A stretch of DNA of 22,480 bases, taken from a virus. Below the pieces are notes generated by a model, which was given only the letters and a program-made list of their open reading frames with translations, was not told the origin of the DNA and made no database searches. The position numbers were made by a program, and so were the translations under genes. Location: the IMG/VR virus record IMGVR_UViG_3300021090_000111, positions 1 to 22,480 of that record, one strand, 5' to 3'. This document shows positions 5,497-12,865 of this stretch, piece after piece (the first letter of the stretch is position 1; every line of letters begins with the position of its first letter).

Positions 5497-6630
5497 GTGA
5501 CTAACACTAAGATGCAGAAGCGGTATGATCTAGGAACGAAGATGTCTTTTCGTACTGGATCATTAGAACAGGACGTTATCATCTTCTGTCCTGTAACTGG
5601 TATAATAGGCAAGCTGGAAATGCCTTGGCTACCAGTGAATCTAAGCTATGTACATCCACTTGCTGATGCGAAAAATGTTCTTCTACTGCTGAGGAAGTAT
5701 TTTGAGCGCAAGCGAGTAGACAACAGCAACTACTTAGTAACTTCTGAGATGCTTCAGAAGATGTTTCTGGAAATTGATCGACAGGTGCTAGCAGGCTGTG
5801 TTCTATCTCTGCTTAGAGAGAAGCATCTTCTCCGCACTGAAGTAGAAACAACTGCTGTTGAGCAGAATCTAGTTCTTCAGAATGCTGGATCAGATATTCT
5901 CTGTCGCTTGCTTTCCTCCATTCTAGAGCGGTGGGAGAATCATCAAGTCTGGAAGCGTATGCCTGGCTTGAATGTAGAGTATTCTCTCTTTACTGATGCT
6001 CAAGGTGGAATAGCTCCTACGCTTCAAGAGTATACAAAGCTTCTCCGTAATGCTCTAAATCCTGAAGAGCTTACACGAGAAGAAGCAGCTAAAATCTTTG
6101 CTGCTCAGAAGAGAGCTATCTTCGCAGGCAGACGCATCAAGATTTACTCTGCTTCTGCTGTTCAGCATCGTAACATCAAAGACACAAAATCAGAAGCTTA
6201 CAAGCTGTTAGATCAGATTAAACCTCAACTGACTATTGTCTTAAGAACAAGACTCTCAAAAGCACTCAGAGACATGCTAGTTCTTCCAATCGAATACAAA
6301 TTCAAGCTAGCTAATGAGCTATTCCATGCTCATGTGGATGCTGTCTCAGTATCAGCAAGAGATACCTTAGCTAGAATCTTGCAATCCTCTACAACTGATA
6401 GGATTCTAGATGAGATTGGGACTCTCTCACAAGAAGTATCTCCTACATCTACCAAAAGAACAATAGCTGAGATACTTGCTGCTAAACAAGCCAAAGCAGA
6501 GGACAAAGCAGAACATGAGCAAGAGCGTGACATCATTATACAAGAACTTGGTTCAGAAGCAACCAAGCAAGAGCCAGAAGAATTCGGCTTTGATGATGAT
6601 ACGTCAGAAGGAGACTCTAATGTCTCCTAA
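5497..6630 (+). CDS. First gene of rightward operon, unknown, 377 residues
   Basis: The GTG start at 5497 is chosen because TAGGAG lies 6 bases upstream; the ATG at 5512 would be too far. The protein is soluble and largely helical. The N-terminal third has a beta-like part (DVIIFCPVTGIIGKLEMPWL) and a predicted winged-helix-like segment (about 60-110: LLLLRKYFERKRVDN, MLQKMFLEIDRQVLAGCVLS). The C-terminus is charged and acidic, ending DDDTSEGDSNVS. At residues 323-330 it carries IAEILAAK, which recurs at the N-terminus of the helicase encoded three genes downstream. No enzymatic motif is visible. The first position in the operon and a possible winged helix suggest a DNA-binding replication or regulatory role; origin initiator is one guess. 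Confidence 0.85.
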   Translation: MTNTKMQKRYDLGTKMSFRTGSLEQDVIIFCPVTGIIGKLEMPWLPVNLSYVHPLADAKNVLLLLRKYFERKRVDNSNYLVTSEMLQKMFLEIDRQVLAGCVLSLLREKHLLRTEVETTAVEQNLVLQNAGSDILCRLLSSILERWENHQVWKRMPGLNVEYSLFTDAQGGIAPTLQEYTKLLRNALNPEELTREEAAKIFAAQKRAIFAGRRIKIYSASAVQHRNIKDTKSEAYKLLDQIKPQLTIVLRTRLSKALRDMLVLPIEYKFKLANELFHAHVDAVSVSARDTLARILQSSTTDRILDEIGTLSQEVSPTSTKRTIAEILAAKQAKAEDKAEHEQERDIIIQELGSEATKQEPEEFGFDDDTSEGDSNVS

Positions 6631-6919
6631 TAACCCTTCAATTACTTTCTACGTCTTTCGGAAAGATGGTAGCAAGAATCCTGATATTCTACGCTACTTT
6701 CTAGAAGATCGTTTCTTGACTGCTTATGATGCAGCAGAAGGTTTCCTCTCTCAGCCTGATGGGACTAAGTGGAAGCTGATACTAGAAGATGCTGTTAGAT
6801 ATGAAATAACTCAGGGAAATAATAACTGTAAGTGTCTAGTATCATTCCAGCTTCGTAGGTCTGGAGCCTATGCAGTAGCTAGACTCTGGAAGCCTAAGCC
6901 TGCAAGGATCACAGCATGA
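6620..6919 (+). CDS. Hypothetical protein, 99 residues
   Basis: Starts MSPNNPSITFYVFRKDGS, with AAGGAG 6 bases before the ATG; the open frame extends further upstream but inside the preceding gene and without a ribosome site. It overlaps the end of that gene by 11 bases. It appears to be a small alpha/beta protein: strands ITFYVFRK and CKCLVSFQLRR surround a helical middle (ILRYFLEDRFLTAYDAAEGF). The C-terminus is basic and proline-rich. No family recognised. Tight coupling on both sides suggests it is made together with the first gene and the helicase. Confidence 0.8.
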   Translation: MSPNNPSITFYVFRKDGSKNPDILRYFLEDRFLTAYDAAEGFLSQPDGTKWKLILEDAVRYEITQGNNNCKCLVSFQLRRSGAYAVARLWKPKPARITA

Positions 6920-7131
6920 ACACACAACAAACTAATCTCCGAGTAGCTCAGATACTTCGAGATGCTATCTCCTTTGGCACTCTTGAACAGTGTATTGAAG
7001 CTTCAATGCTGTGTCATAGACTAGAAGATCAAGGCATTGAGCTTTCCAGAGTAGAAGATAGACTCTGGTTGCATCTTACGCAGAAGATCGAAGCTCTCAA
7101 AGAAAGTGCAAACGATGAACTCTATTGCTGA
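6916..7131 (+). CDS. Hypothetical small helical protein, 71 residues
   Basis: The ATG overlaps the preceding stop (ATGA) and AAGGA lies 8 bases upstream. The product is helical (RVAQILRDAISFGTLEQCIE, then LWLHLTQKIEALKESANDEL). It has two cysteines near residues 26 and 33 and one at the end, with no metal-site spacing. Its 3' end overlaps the helicase start by about 17 bases. Unknown; possibly a small helicase partner given the overlap. Confidence 0.75.
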   Translation: MNTQQTNLRVAQILRDAISFGTLEQCIEASMLCHRLEDQGIELSRVEDRLWLHLTQKIEALKESANDELYC

Positions 7132-9406
7132 GATTCTAGCAGCTAAACGCAATGTAGCAGCACAGTCAGATAAGGCTGGAATACGACAATTAGCCGAGAA
7201 CCTCTCGGAGACTGTTGCTGCTGCACCACTAAAGCTCAAATCAAACGGAGAAGATCATGTCGATGCTATTCCGCAGACACAAACGAGATCAAAAGAACAA
7301 GAAGTTTTCAGAGAAGGTGAGTATGAAACAAGAAAGCCAAGCATCAAGCCCAGCGATCTACTCCGAGATTATTCAAGTCTCGCAGAACTCAAATCTTCTA
7401 CCGTCTGGAAGCTACTGGGCATCGGTGAAAGAGTGCGAATTGCTCGCGAATGGATACAACGAGCAAACGCAGGAGACAACGATGGAGATCAAGCTGAAGC
7501 TGTCATACAAGAATCTGACTCCAAAGTCTTCGACAACGAACCAAGAAACACTAAAGAACCATCTGGAGATTCTGGAGAAAGCAATAGTTTCGGAGATGTA
7601 ACAGTCTTCTCAGAATCAAAGACAATTCTAAACCGCTTCTTAGACTTTGAATCTCTGAAACATTCAGACTTATGGAAGCAGATGTCAATCTCACAAAAGG
7701 CTTCTATTGCACGTGAATACTCTAAGCAAGCTCAAGAAGCTGCAATATCAGCTTATCGTATGCAAGCTGGCTTAGAAAAAGAGATGATAAAAGAAGAACA
7801 AGATAAAGTTTCTGCTGAGAAATTAGCAGCAGAAGCTTCTCATCTTCCAAAGAAACATCAAGCTTTCTCTCTCGATATCAAGCTCAACGAACAGCAAGAG
7901 CTTGGTGTCACATATGCTCTTAGCGGTAAATCCTTTGTCTTAACTGGTGCAGCAGGTACTGGTAAGACTACAGCCTGTCGTGAGATGGCTCGTGCTTTCC
8001 TTAAGAGAGGAGATTTGGGACATCATACCTTCAAGATTGGTGATAGAGCAGTATGCACCTCTCATGGGATAGCTTTCTGCTCTTACACACGCAGAGCTAC
8101 AGCTAACATTCGCAGAGCATTGCATAAGGATGCTTATCTGGAAGAGGAGCTGAATGTTAATGTAGTTACCATCCACAAGCTGCTAGAATTCGAGCCTGAA
8201 TTCTACGTTGGCGAAGATGGTAAGAATAAGATGCGCTTCATTCCTAAGCGCAACCGAAACCGACTTCTTGATGTTCGTGTTATAGTTATCGAAGAAGCTT
8301 CTATGCTCGGTCTCGATCTCTATGAGAAGCTATTTGAGGCCATGCGCGAAGGAACTATCCTCGTATTCGTCGGAGATATCAACCAGCTTCCTCCTGTCTT
8401 TGGCAAGAGCATTATGAACTATGCTCTTGGACAACTTCCTGTTGTAGAGCTTACTGAAGTGTATAGACAAGCTCTTGATAGTGGAGTTATTGTCAATGCT
8501 CACCACATTCTAAAGGGAGAAGCCCCAGTAGTCAATCAAGACACACAGCTTGTAACAGGAACGCGTAAAGAGCATGTTCCACAAGAGAAGATGTCACGTG
8601 CTCTTGGCGCTACTTTCTTCCAACTCTGGGATAAAAAAGAATATGATCCAGAGCAGGACATAATTTTAAGTCCTTGGAACAAGCAACCATGTGGCACGGA
8701 TAATCTCAACAACTGGATAGCTCAGTTTCTAGGGGAGAAGCGCAACGCAATGATCTATGAGATATTTGCAGGTCGTCGTAAGATGTATCTAGCAATAGGC
8801 GACCGAGTGATGTATGAGAAACAAGATGGAATCATAACATCCATACGTCACAATACTGATTACCTTGGGAGATCACCACAACCTGCTGGCACTGACTTGA
8901 CACGCTTTGGTATGAGAAAGATGTCAAGCGATGCTAAGCATGAAGACTTTGAAGCAATGGCAGTAGGTTACGCTAACTTAAACATAGACGAGGTGCAAGA
9001 TGAAGAGAAGAAACAACAGTCATCTCACGTTGTTGAAGTCACCTTGGACGACGGGAGAAAAGATTATCTCCGCTCAATTGGTGACTACGCCGAGAACGTG
9101 TTTTCTCTCGGTTACGTACTTACAGTACACAAAGCACAAGGATGTGAGTGGAGGAAAGTATACGTTGTCCTCCACAAAGATCATACGCTTGGGGGATTTC
9201 TAACCCGTGAGCTACTTTATACAGCTTGCACACGAGCACGTGAGAAGCTAATCATCATAGCAAAGCCTGATGTATTAGCTAAGTGTGTGAAGCAGCAAAG
9301 CATAAGGGGTAATACATTACAGGAGAAGATTCAGAGTATCAATTCAGGAGCACAAAACATTGGCTCCTATCCTGTACTCAAACTGAAGAATCCAATCACA
9401 GCTTAA
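7115..9406 (+). CDS. SF1B DNA helicase, RecD/Dda-like, with novel N-terminal region
   Basis: The start is ambiguous: ATG at 7115 or GTG at 7106; neither has a strong ribosome site. Numbering here is from 7115 (763 residues). The helicase core begins near residue 255: Walker A GAAGTGKT (278-285), Walker B VIVIEEAS with E393/E394, GDINQLPP (420-427), VYRQ motif, and the C-terminal UvrD-type motifs VHKAQG (671-676) and YTACTRARE (702-710). This set belongs to RecD2/Dda helicases, which move 5'-3' on ssDNA. The first 250 residues are not part of that family: they start with IAEILAAK, contain two copies of a 28-residue motif (about 90-117 and 179-206), then a charged helix. Probable role: replication start, fork restart or recombination. 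Confidence 0.93.
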   Translation: MNSIAEILAAKRNVAAQSDKAGIRQLAENLSETVAAAPLKLKSNGEDHVDAIPQTQTRSKEQEVFREGEYETRKPSIKPSDLLRDYSSLAELKSSTVWKLLGIGERVRIAREWIQRANAGDNDGDQAEAVIQESDSKVFDNEPRNTKEPSGDSGESNSFGDVTVFSESKTILNRFLDFESLKHSDLWKQMSISQKASIAREYSKQAQEAAISAYRMQAGLEKEMIKEEQDKVSAEKLAAEASHLPKKHQAFSLDIKLNEQQELGVTYALSGKSFVLTGAAGTGKTTACREMARAFLKRGDLGHHTFKIGDRAVCTSHGIAFCSYTRRATANIRRALHKDAYLEEELNVNVVTIHKLLEFEPEFYVGEDGKNKMRFIPKRNRNRLLDVRVIVIEEASMLGLDLYEKLFEAMREGTILVFVGDINQLPPVFGKSIMNYALGQLPVVELTEVYRQALDSGVIVNAHHILKGEAPVVNQDTQLVTGTRKEHVPQEKMSRALGATFFQLWDKKEYDPEQDIILSPWNKQPCGTDNLNNWIAQFLGEKRNAMIYEIFAGRRKMYLAIGDRVMYEKQDGIITSIRHNTDYLGRSPQPAGTDLTRFGMRKMSSDAKHEDFEAMAVGYANLNIDEVQDEEKKQQSSHVVEVTLDDGRKDYLRSIGDYAENVFSLGYVLTVHKAQGCEWRKVYVVLHKDHTLGGFLTRELLYTACTRAREKLIIIAKPDVLAKCVKQQSIRGNTLQEKIQSINSGAQNIGSYPVLKLKNPITA

Positions 9407-9419
9407 TAAGGAGCTTGAA

Positions 9420-9575
9420 ATGTATATTCTCATAAGTGACGATGAAGAAGAAAAATCTATATCTTTTGATACTCTCCCAGAACTACTCGGGCATCTAATA
9501 CAGGATATACTTGAAAGTGATTCTGTATTACAAGATGCAACTTGCTTTATATCTTATGAAATAAGGAAAGAATAA
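9420..9575 (+). CDS. Small acidic hypothetical protein, 51 residues
   Basis: TAAGGAG lies 6 bases before the ATG, 13 bases after the helicase stop. The product begins MYILISDDEEEKSISF and ends SYEIRKE; it is acidic, with no Cys pair or membrane segment. The next gene starts one base after its stop. The strong ribosome site and exact fit between two genes support it despite the short length. Unknown function; small acidic early phage proteins may mimic DNA, but nothing specific shows here. Confidence 0.75.
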   Translation: MYILISDDEEEKSISFDTLPELLGHLIQDILESDSVLQDATCFISYEIRKE

Positions 9576-9576
9576 C

Positions 9577-9819
9577 ATGACCTATACAGGAAAGTCCTTT
9601 AGTGGCAAAGCAGCTCTTGTTGCAGAACAAAAGCAAACAAGACGAGAAGCTGTAGATAAGATGCGTTGCTCTGTATGTGAAGTCCCGATCCTTCCAGACA
9701 CAGCAATTCTGTGGTGTGTCTACCAGAATTGCCCAAGAACAAACAAAAGATCTCCAACACAAGAAGAAGCTAAGAAGTATTCTATCAGAAAATATCTTTC
9801 CTACTACAAAGGAGATTAA
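9577..9819 (+). CDS. Small zinc-ribbon-like protein, 80 residues
   Basis: AAGGAAAG precedes the ATG by about 6 bases. Residues C31, C34, C47 and C52 (C-x2-C, 12 residues, C-x4-C) form a likely zinc-binding site, flanked by basic segments (KQTRREAVDKMR before, NKRSPTQEEAKK after). The N-terminus MTYTGKSFSG is flexible. It may bind nucleic acid or a protein partner; no named family recognised. It is the first of several Cys-rich small proteins in this stretch. Confidence 0.75.
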   Translation: MTYTGKSFSGKAALVAEQKQTRREAVDKMRCSVCEVPILPDTAILWCVYQNCPRTNKRSPTQEEAKKYSIRKYLSYYKGD

Positions 9820-9820
9820 G

Positions 9821-10039
9821 ATGACTGGCCCAATAGCAAAAGCTGTAACAGAGGCTATAAATGCTCCTCTTGCAGACTCTGATCTATGGAGACTTTTTCT
9901 TAAAGGAGTTATAAAAGATTCTTTCTGGATACCTTCTCACATAGAAACTGCATGTATGTGGGATTACTATGAATTCCGCAACAGAAGAAGAATGGAAGAC
10001 ATAGTAAGAAATGTCAGATATGGTACATTAAGGCCATGA
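9821..10039 (+). CDS. Hypothetical protein, 72 residues
   Basis: The ATG at 9821 has AAAGGAG 6 bases upstream and lies one base after the preceding stop; the frame is open further upstream but inside that gene. The product starts MTGPIAKAVTEAINAPLADS and is helical with several Trp and a basic run near the end (NRRRMEDIVRNVR). It overlaps the next gene by 4 bases (ATGA). No family recognised. Confidence 0.75.
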   Translation: MTGPIAKAVTEAINAPLADSDLWRLFLKGVIKDSFWIPSHIETACMWDYYEFRNRRRMEDIVRNVRYGTLRP

Positions 10040-10491
10040 AACTCTGTATCTTTGGTTCACGTATTATCTACCCTACTATTCAAGATATAGCAGAAGCTTA
10101 TGCTAGTGCTTACTTGAATAAAAAGTTTCCAAACTTCACAGAAGTAACAGCTATTGTGTCTGGTATGGCTAAAGGAGCAGACACAGCAGCTATTGCTTTT
10201 GCTCGTAATCAACAAAAGCCTGTTATACAGATGCCTGCTAACTGGAAAGAATTTGGTCGATCTGCCGGTTTCATGCGAAATGGACAGATGGCTGATACTG
10301 CTGATCTATTTATAGGCTTCTGGGATGGAGAAAGTAGAGGCACAGCTCAGATGATGCGCTGTATTGCTGTGCAAAAGAAGCCTATGCATCTTGTTGTCAG
10401 AAGAACATACAAGCAAAGCCTACTTCCTGAACTTACTACAGATTCAGTTGATCCTGATTTCTACGACAAACTAGGAAATCAAGACTCATGA
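10036..10491 (+). CDS. SLOG-superfamily (YspA/DUF2493-like) nucleotide-binding protein
   Basis: The 151-residue product has the SLOG Rossmann pattern: strand KLCIFGSR (residues 2-9), a glycine-rich loop SGMAKGADT (42-50), PANWKEFGRSAGFMRN (67-82), and DLFIGFWDGESRGTAQMM (90-107). In this family these segments bind nucleotides or NAD/ADP-ribose-type ligands; relatives process cytokinins or sense signalling nucleotides. It overlaps its neighbours by 4 bases on each side. The length is normal for a single domain, with a short extra tail. In a phage accessory region it may bind or modify an NAD-derived signal of a host defence system or act in nucleotide metabolism; which is not shown by sequence. 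Confidence 0.85.
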   Translation: MKLCIFGSRIIYPTIQDIAEAYASAYLNKKFPNFTEVTAIVSGMAKGADTAAIAFARNQQKPVIQMPANWKEFGRSAGFMRNGQMADTADLFIGFWDGESRGTAQMMRCIAVQKKPMHLVVRRTYKQSLLPELTTDSVDPDFYDKLGNQDS

Positions 10492-10775
10492 TAGTCCTCT
10501 GCATTACAGATTGTATTGAAGCTAAGAAAGGTAAGACCTATACTGTAACAGGAAGACTTGTGTGCTCTGGATGTAGTAATGTTTGGTATTATTTAAGAGA
10601 AGTTTGTAGAGCTAGTAAATGTCCTTGGTTATGTGGAGATTGCAATACTCATATGAACTTAACAGAAAAAGGGTACTTTCATAAATTCTTTATTCCTCTT
10701 GATGGAGAGCAATGGTCTGTCCGTTACCAAGATGCAATGACAAACAAGAACAAAGATTGGATAGAATCCCCATGA
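10488..10775 (+). CDS. Cys-rich small protein with putative SH3-like start, 95 residues
   Basis: Starts within ATGA of the preceding gene. The first 20 residues (CITDCIEAKKGKTYTV) match the 'KGKxYxV' strand pattern of small beta-barrel phage proteins. C26, C29, C40, C45, C49 and C52 form a probable zinc cluster. The C-terminus (YFHKFFIPLDGEQWSVRYQD) looks like more beta structure. Function unknown; zinc-stabilised nucleic-acid or protein binding is possible. Confidence 0.7.
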   Translation: MIVLCITDCIEAKKGKTYTVTGRLVCSGCSNVWYYLREVCRASKCPWLCGDCNTHMNLTEKGYFHKFFIPLDGEQWSVRYQDAMTNKNKDWIESP

Positions 10776-10990
10776 CAATAGAAGATCCTTTTGAATCACG
10801 TAAGCTTCAGATTGAGTGTGCAGCTATTGGCTGTGTATCTGGTACTCTTTCCGAATGGCCTCATTTGCTTTCAGCTTTGAGACACTTCGGAAAGAAAGCA
10901 GATGGAACAATGTTTGCTTTAACAGCTAAAGTATTAGCTCAAGAAGTCTGTGAAGAACAAGGTTGGACTTACGGAATAAAAGAGCTATGA
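10772..10990 (+). CDS. Hypothetical protein, 72 residues
   Basis: The ATG at 10772 overlaps the preceding stop (ATGA); the frame is open further upstream but inside the previous gene. No clear ribosome site, so coupling is likely. The product begins MTIEDPFESRKLQIECAAIG and is mainly helical (LLSALRHFGKKAD, LTAKVLAQEVCEEQGW). No family recognised. Confidence 0.7.
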   Translation: MTIEDPFESRKLQIECAAIGCVSGTLSEWPHLLSALRHFGKKADGTMFALTAKVLAQEVCEEQGWTYGIKEL

Positions 10991-11322
10991 TAAATATAAA
11001 CATTGCAGAAGGAAGCTTTTATCCACGTCAGTGGTTTGCTTATGGTAAGATAATTCCTTTCAGACTAGATGCTGATGTTCCTGTTAGGCGTTATCTTATG
11101 ATAGGCCTACCTTTCTACAGACATACAGCAGAGTACCAGCCATATATTGATGCTATACGTGTAGGCTGGGAGAAGCTGTACTTCTTCTACAGAGACAACG
11201 GTTCCTACAATAGAAAAATAAAAGAAGACAACCGCTTCAAGTTTATTTGGCTTCCTACAGAAGAAGAACCTGACGAAATAATTCCAAATCTTCAAAGATT
11301 GAAAGAAAGAATAAGTATATGA
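10987..11322 (+). CDS. Hypothetical protein, 111 residues
   Basis: Starts at the ATG of an ATGA overlap (10987) and ends in another with the HNH gene. It is rich in aromatic residues (FYPRQWFAYGKIIPF, YRHTAEYQPYID, WEKLYFFYRD) and has a charged C-terminus (TEEEPDEIIPNLQRLKER). It looks like a compact alpha/beta protein with no signal or membrane segment. No family recognised. Confidence 0.7.
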   Translation: MININIAEGSFYPRQWFAYGKIIPFRLDADVPVRRYLMIGLPFYRHTAEYQPYIDAIRVGWEKLYFFYRDNGSYNRKIKEDNRFKFIWLPTEEEPDEIIPNLQRLKERISI

Positions 11323-11720
11323 GCCGTCAACCGATCTATACTTCCCTCTTCGAAAAGCTCTTTGCTAACAGTGTTATTCTTCCTTGGTGTGGCTGCTATA
11401 TTTGGATGGGGCAGTCTTCACATGGTTATGGTAGACTTTCAACCAGAGATAATACTGGTAAACACTTAAACAAAAGGGTACATAGAACTGCATACGAAGA
11501 GTATTACAAGATTAAACTTCCTTCAGGCAAAGAACATCCATTAAGACATACTTGTAATATCTCTTTTTGCTGGCGTCCTGAGCATCTTATTCTTGGTACC
11601 ATTAAACAGAATGTACACGATACTATACGTAATGGTGCTCATATTAGTGGATGGAGAAACTACAACGAACGAAGAAAACAAGAAAAACATATCCGTTCTA
11701 TTGTAAAAGAAAATAAATGA
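11319..11720 (+). CDS. HNH endonuclease (HNH_3-like), 133 residues
   Basis: The product has the phage HNH layout: CGCYIWMGQSSHGYGR (24-39), VHRTAYEEYY (54-63), then RHTCNISFCWRPEHLILGT (76-94) with H77, C79, N80, C84 and H89, followed by NVHD (98-101). These give the metal and catalytic residues of the fold. Free-standing phage HNH genes cut DNA; many behave as selfish homing genes, others help packaging or degrade host DNA. This one is embedded in the operon with ATGA overlaps at both ends, so if it is mobile it has become fully integrated. The basic C-terminus may bind DNA. Confidence 0.85.
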   Translation: MSRQPIYTSLFEKLFANSVILPWCGCYIWMGQSSHGYGRLSTRDNTGKHLNKRVHRTAYEEYYKIKLPSGKEHPLRHTCNISFCWRPEHLILGTIKQNVHDTIRNGAHISGWRNYNERRKQEKHIRSIVKENK

Positions 11721-12262
11721 CAGATGAAACTCTCCTCTCTCTTGAAGAATTGGAAGAAACAGAAAGAAAATCAAAAGAGGATGCATTTCTAGAGGAACCA
11801 TATGACATACGTATCGTTGAGCGTGAGCTTATTCTTATCTGTTCTCTTATACTTGTTGCTCCAGATATTGTTGATCCTCCTCACCTACAAGCAGAAGATA
11901 GAAACGATTTCTTTCGCCGATACTGGAGTTGGCTGTATATCCATAGCAGGAGGTACAATAGGTCTTATAGGAATAGACTCCCACCTCCTTATTATGGGGA
12001 AGAGCAACTACCTGACGTTTGTGGACGGTGCTTTCGCTCCGTGGGATTCTGTGCCGGTGGTCGTATTAGGTTCAGTTGTAGGGAGTGTCACAGTGCGCCG
12101 CCGGAAGATTATCCAAGGAGGTTGGCTCCTTTTCAGAGATACACTTATCCTGCTCGTATTTGCTACACTTGCCACGATGAGCCTATCTTTGCTCAACTAA
12201 TCTACAAATATCATTCACCAAATGGAGATAGATCATGGAAGATGAAATCCTTGATGTCCTAG
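11717..12262 (+). CDS. Cys-rich zinc-binding protein of unknown function, 181 residues
   Basis: Starts in an ATGA overlap with the HNH gene. An acidic N-terminus (LLSLEELEETERKSKED) leads to a hydrophobic helix (LILICSLILV, 38-47), an Arg/Tyr-rich stretch (RRYNRSYRNR), then C102, C105, C112, C121, C124, C149 and C152, which suggest two zinc-ribbon knuckles. No family recognised. Another frame inside this gene (11802-12200) is also open and hydrophobic. The Cys pairs and the operon-style overlap favour this frame as the main gene, but I am not certain which frame is translated, or whether both are. Confidence 0.65.
   Translation: MTDETLLSLEELEETERKSKEDAFLEEPYDIRIVERELILICSLILVAPDIVDPPHLQAEDRNDFFRRYWSWLYIHSRRYNRSYRNRLPPPYYGEEQLPDVCGRCFRSVGFCAGGRIRFSCRECHSAPPEDYPRRLAPFQRYTYPARICYTCHDEPIFAQLIYKYHSPNGDRSWKMKSLMS
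11802..12200 (+). CDS. Nested hydrophobic frame, possible small membrane protein
   Basis: This 132-codon frame lies wholly inside the zinc-protein gene in another frame. AGAGGA precedes its ATG by about 5 bases. The product has four hydrophobic segments: about 4-28 (VSLSVSLFLSVLLYLLLQIL...), 42-58, 84-98 and 108-131, separated by short loops with RRRK at 99-102. This looks like a polytopic membrane protein, as in holins or nested lysis genes. A long second open frame may also arise by chance, so the call is tentative. Confidence 0.3.
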   Translation: MTYVSLSVSLFLSVLLYLLLQILLILLTYKQKIETISFADTGVGCISIAGGTIGLIGIDSHLLIMGKSNYLTFVDGAFAPWDSVPVVVLGSVVGSVTVRRRKIIQGGWLLFRDTLILLVFATLATMSLSLLN

Positions 12263-12576
12263 ATGCTGATGATGAGGAGGATGGACAAGTATCCATTGCT
12301 TCTATCTACAGCTTTCTATATCAGAATGAAGACATTATCATCACGATAGAAGCTACTGAAGAAGAGGCTGTTCGCAGGGGGTTAAGCTTGGAGAAGCATC
12401 GTCAACAGAAGAAGCTAAAAGAAGTAGGTGCTCCTGACGATCAAAGAACACTAGGCTTTCTGTCTCTTGGAGTAGTAAAGGGGACAGAGCCAGTACAGAT
12501 TCGCCTTCAGATTTGGCTTCGCAAGAAGCAGAAGGTCAAACTCCACAACATGATAGTATCAGATAAGGAGTTCTGA
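12235..12576 (+). CDS. Acidic hypothetical protein, 113 residues
   Basis: GGAG lies about 8 bases before the ATG; it overlaps the end of the preceding gene by 28 bases. The N-terminus is strongly acidic (LDVLDADDEEDG), then comes an alpha/beta part (IIITIEATEEEAVRRGLSLE) and a C-terminal strand pair (PVQIRLQIWLRKKQKVKL). No catalytic motif or known family is visible. Confidence 0.75.
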   Translation: MEDEILDVLDADDEEDGQVSIASIYSFLYQNEDIIITIEATEEEAVRRGLSLEKHRQQKKLKEVGAPDDQRTLGFLSLGVVKGTEPVQIRLQIWLRKKQKVKLHNMIVSDKEF

Positions 12577-12731
12577 TGCTCCTTAGGATTGTATCTACTT
12601 ACTTTGTAGCTGGTGTAGTCATAGGAGAAAGAACAGCTCCTATTGTTAACTACATGCGAGTATGGGGTCTTGCAAAAATCCAACTTTACTGTTTAAAGAA
12701 AGGATGGGAATGTCAAATACTATCCCAGTAG
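12576..12731 (+). CDS. Small protein with one hydrophobic segment, 51 residues
   Basis: AAGGAG is 5 bases before the ATG, which overlaps the preceding stop by one base (TGATG). The product starts MLLRIVSTYFVAGVVIGERT, giving a hydrophobic segment of about 15 residues, and continues with a basic amphipathic part (LAKIQLYCLKKGWE). It might be a small membrane-associated protein. Its 3' end overlaps the next gene by 22 bases. The ribosome site is the strongest support. Confidence 0.65.
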   Translation: MLLRIVSTYFVAGVVIGERTAPIVNYMRVWGLAKIQLYCLKKGWECQILSQ

Positions 12732-12865
12732 GACTGCGTAAGCCTTGGCAATGGATACAATATAGCCATCTTGCAGAAGGTGGATTAGGACGTGTAATGT
12801 GGGAAAGTGACTTCAAAGAATTACTGAAAGACTTTCCTCATCTTACACAAGAGAAAACAAAATGA
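12710..12865 (+). CDS. Small hypothetical protein, 51 residues
   Basis: The ATG at 12710 has AGGA 5 bases upstream; another in-frame ATG at 12704 is too close to that site. The product starts MSNTIPVGLRKPWQWIQYSH and ends FPHLTQEKTK. It ends in an ATGA overlap with the next gene. It is Trp-rich and basic; no family recognised. Confidence 0.65.
   Translation: MSNTIPVGLRKPWQWIQYSHLAEGGLGRVMWESDFKELLKDFPHLTQEKTK

Noticed and set aside
7257-7601. A 114-codon frame nested in the helicase gene, with GGAG 6 bases before its ATG
   Set aside because: The helicase frame here carries a duplicated, clearly protein-like motif, so it is the coding frame. The nested product has no recognisable feature, and one ribosome-like site is not enough.
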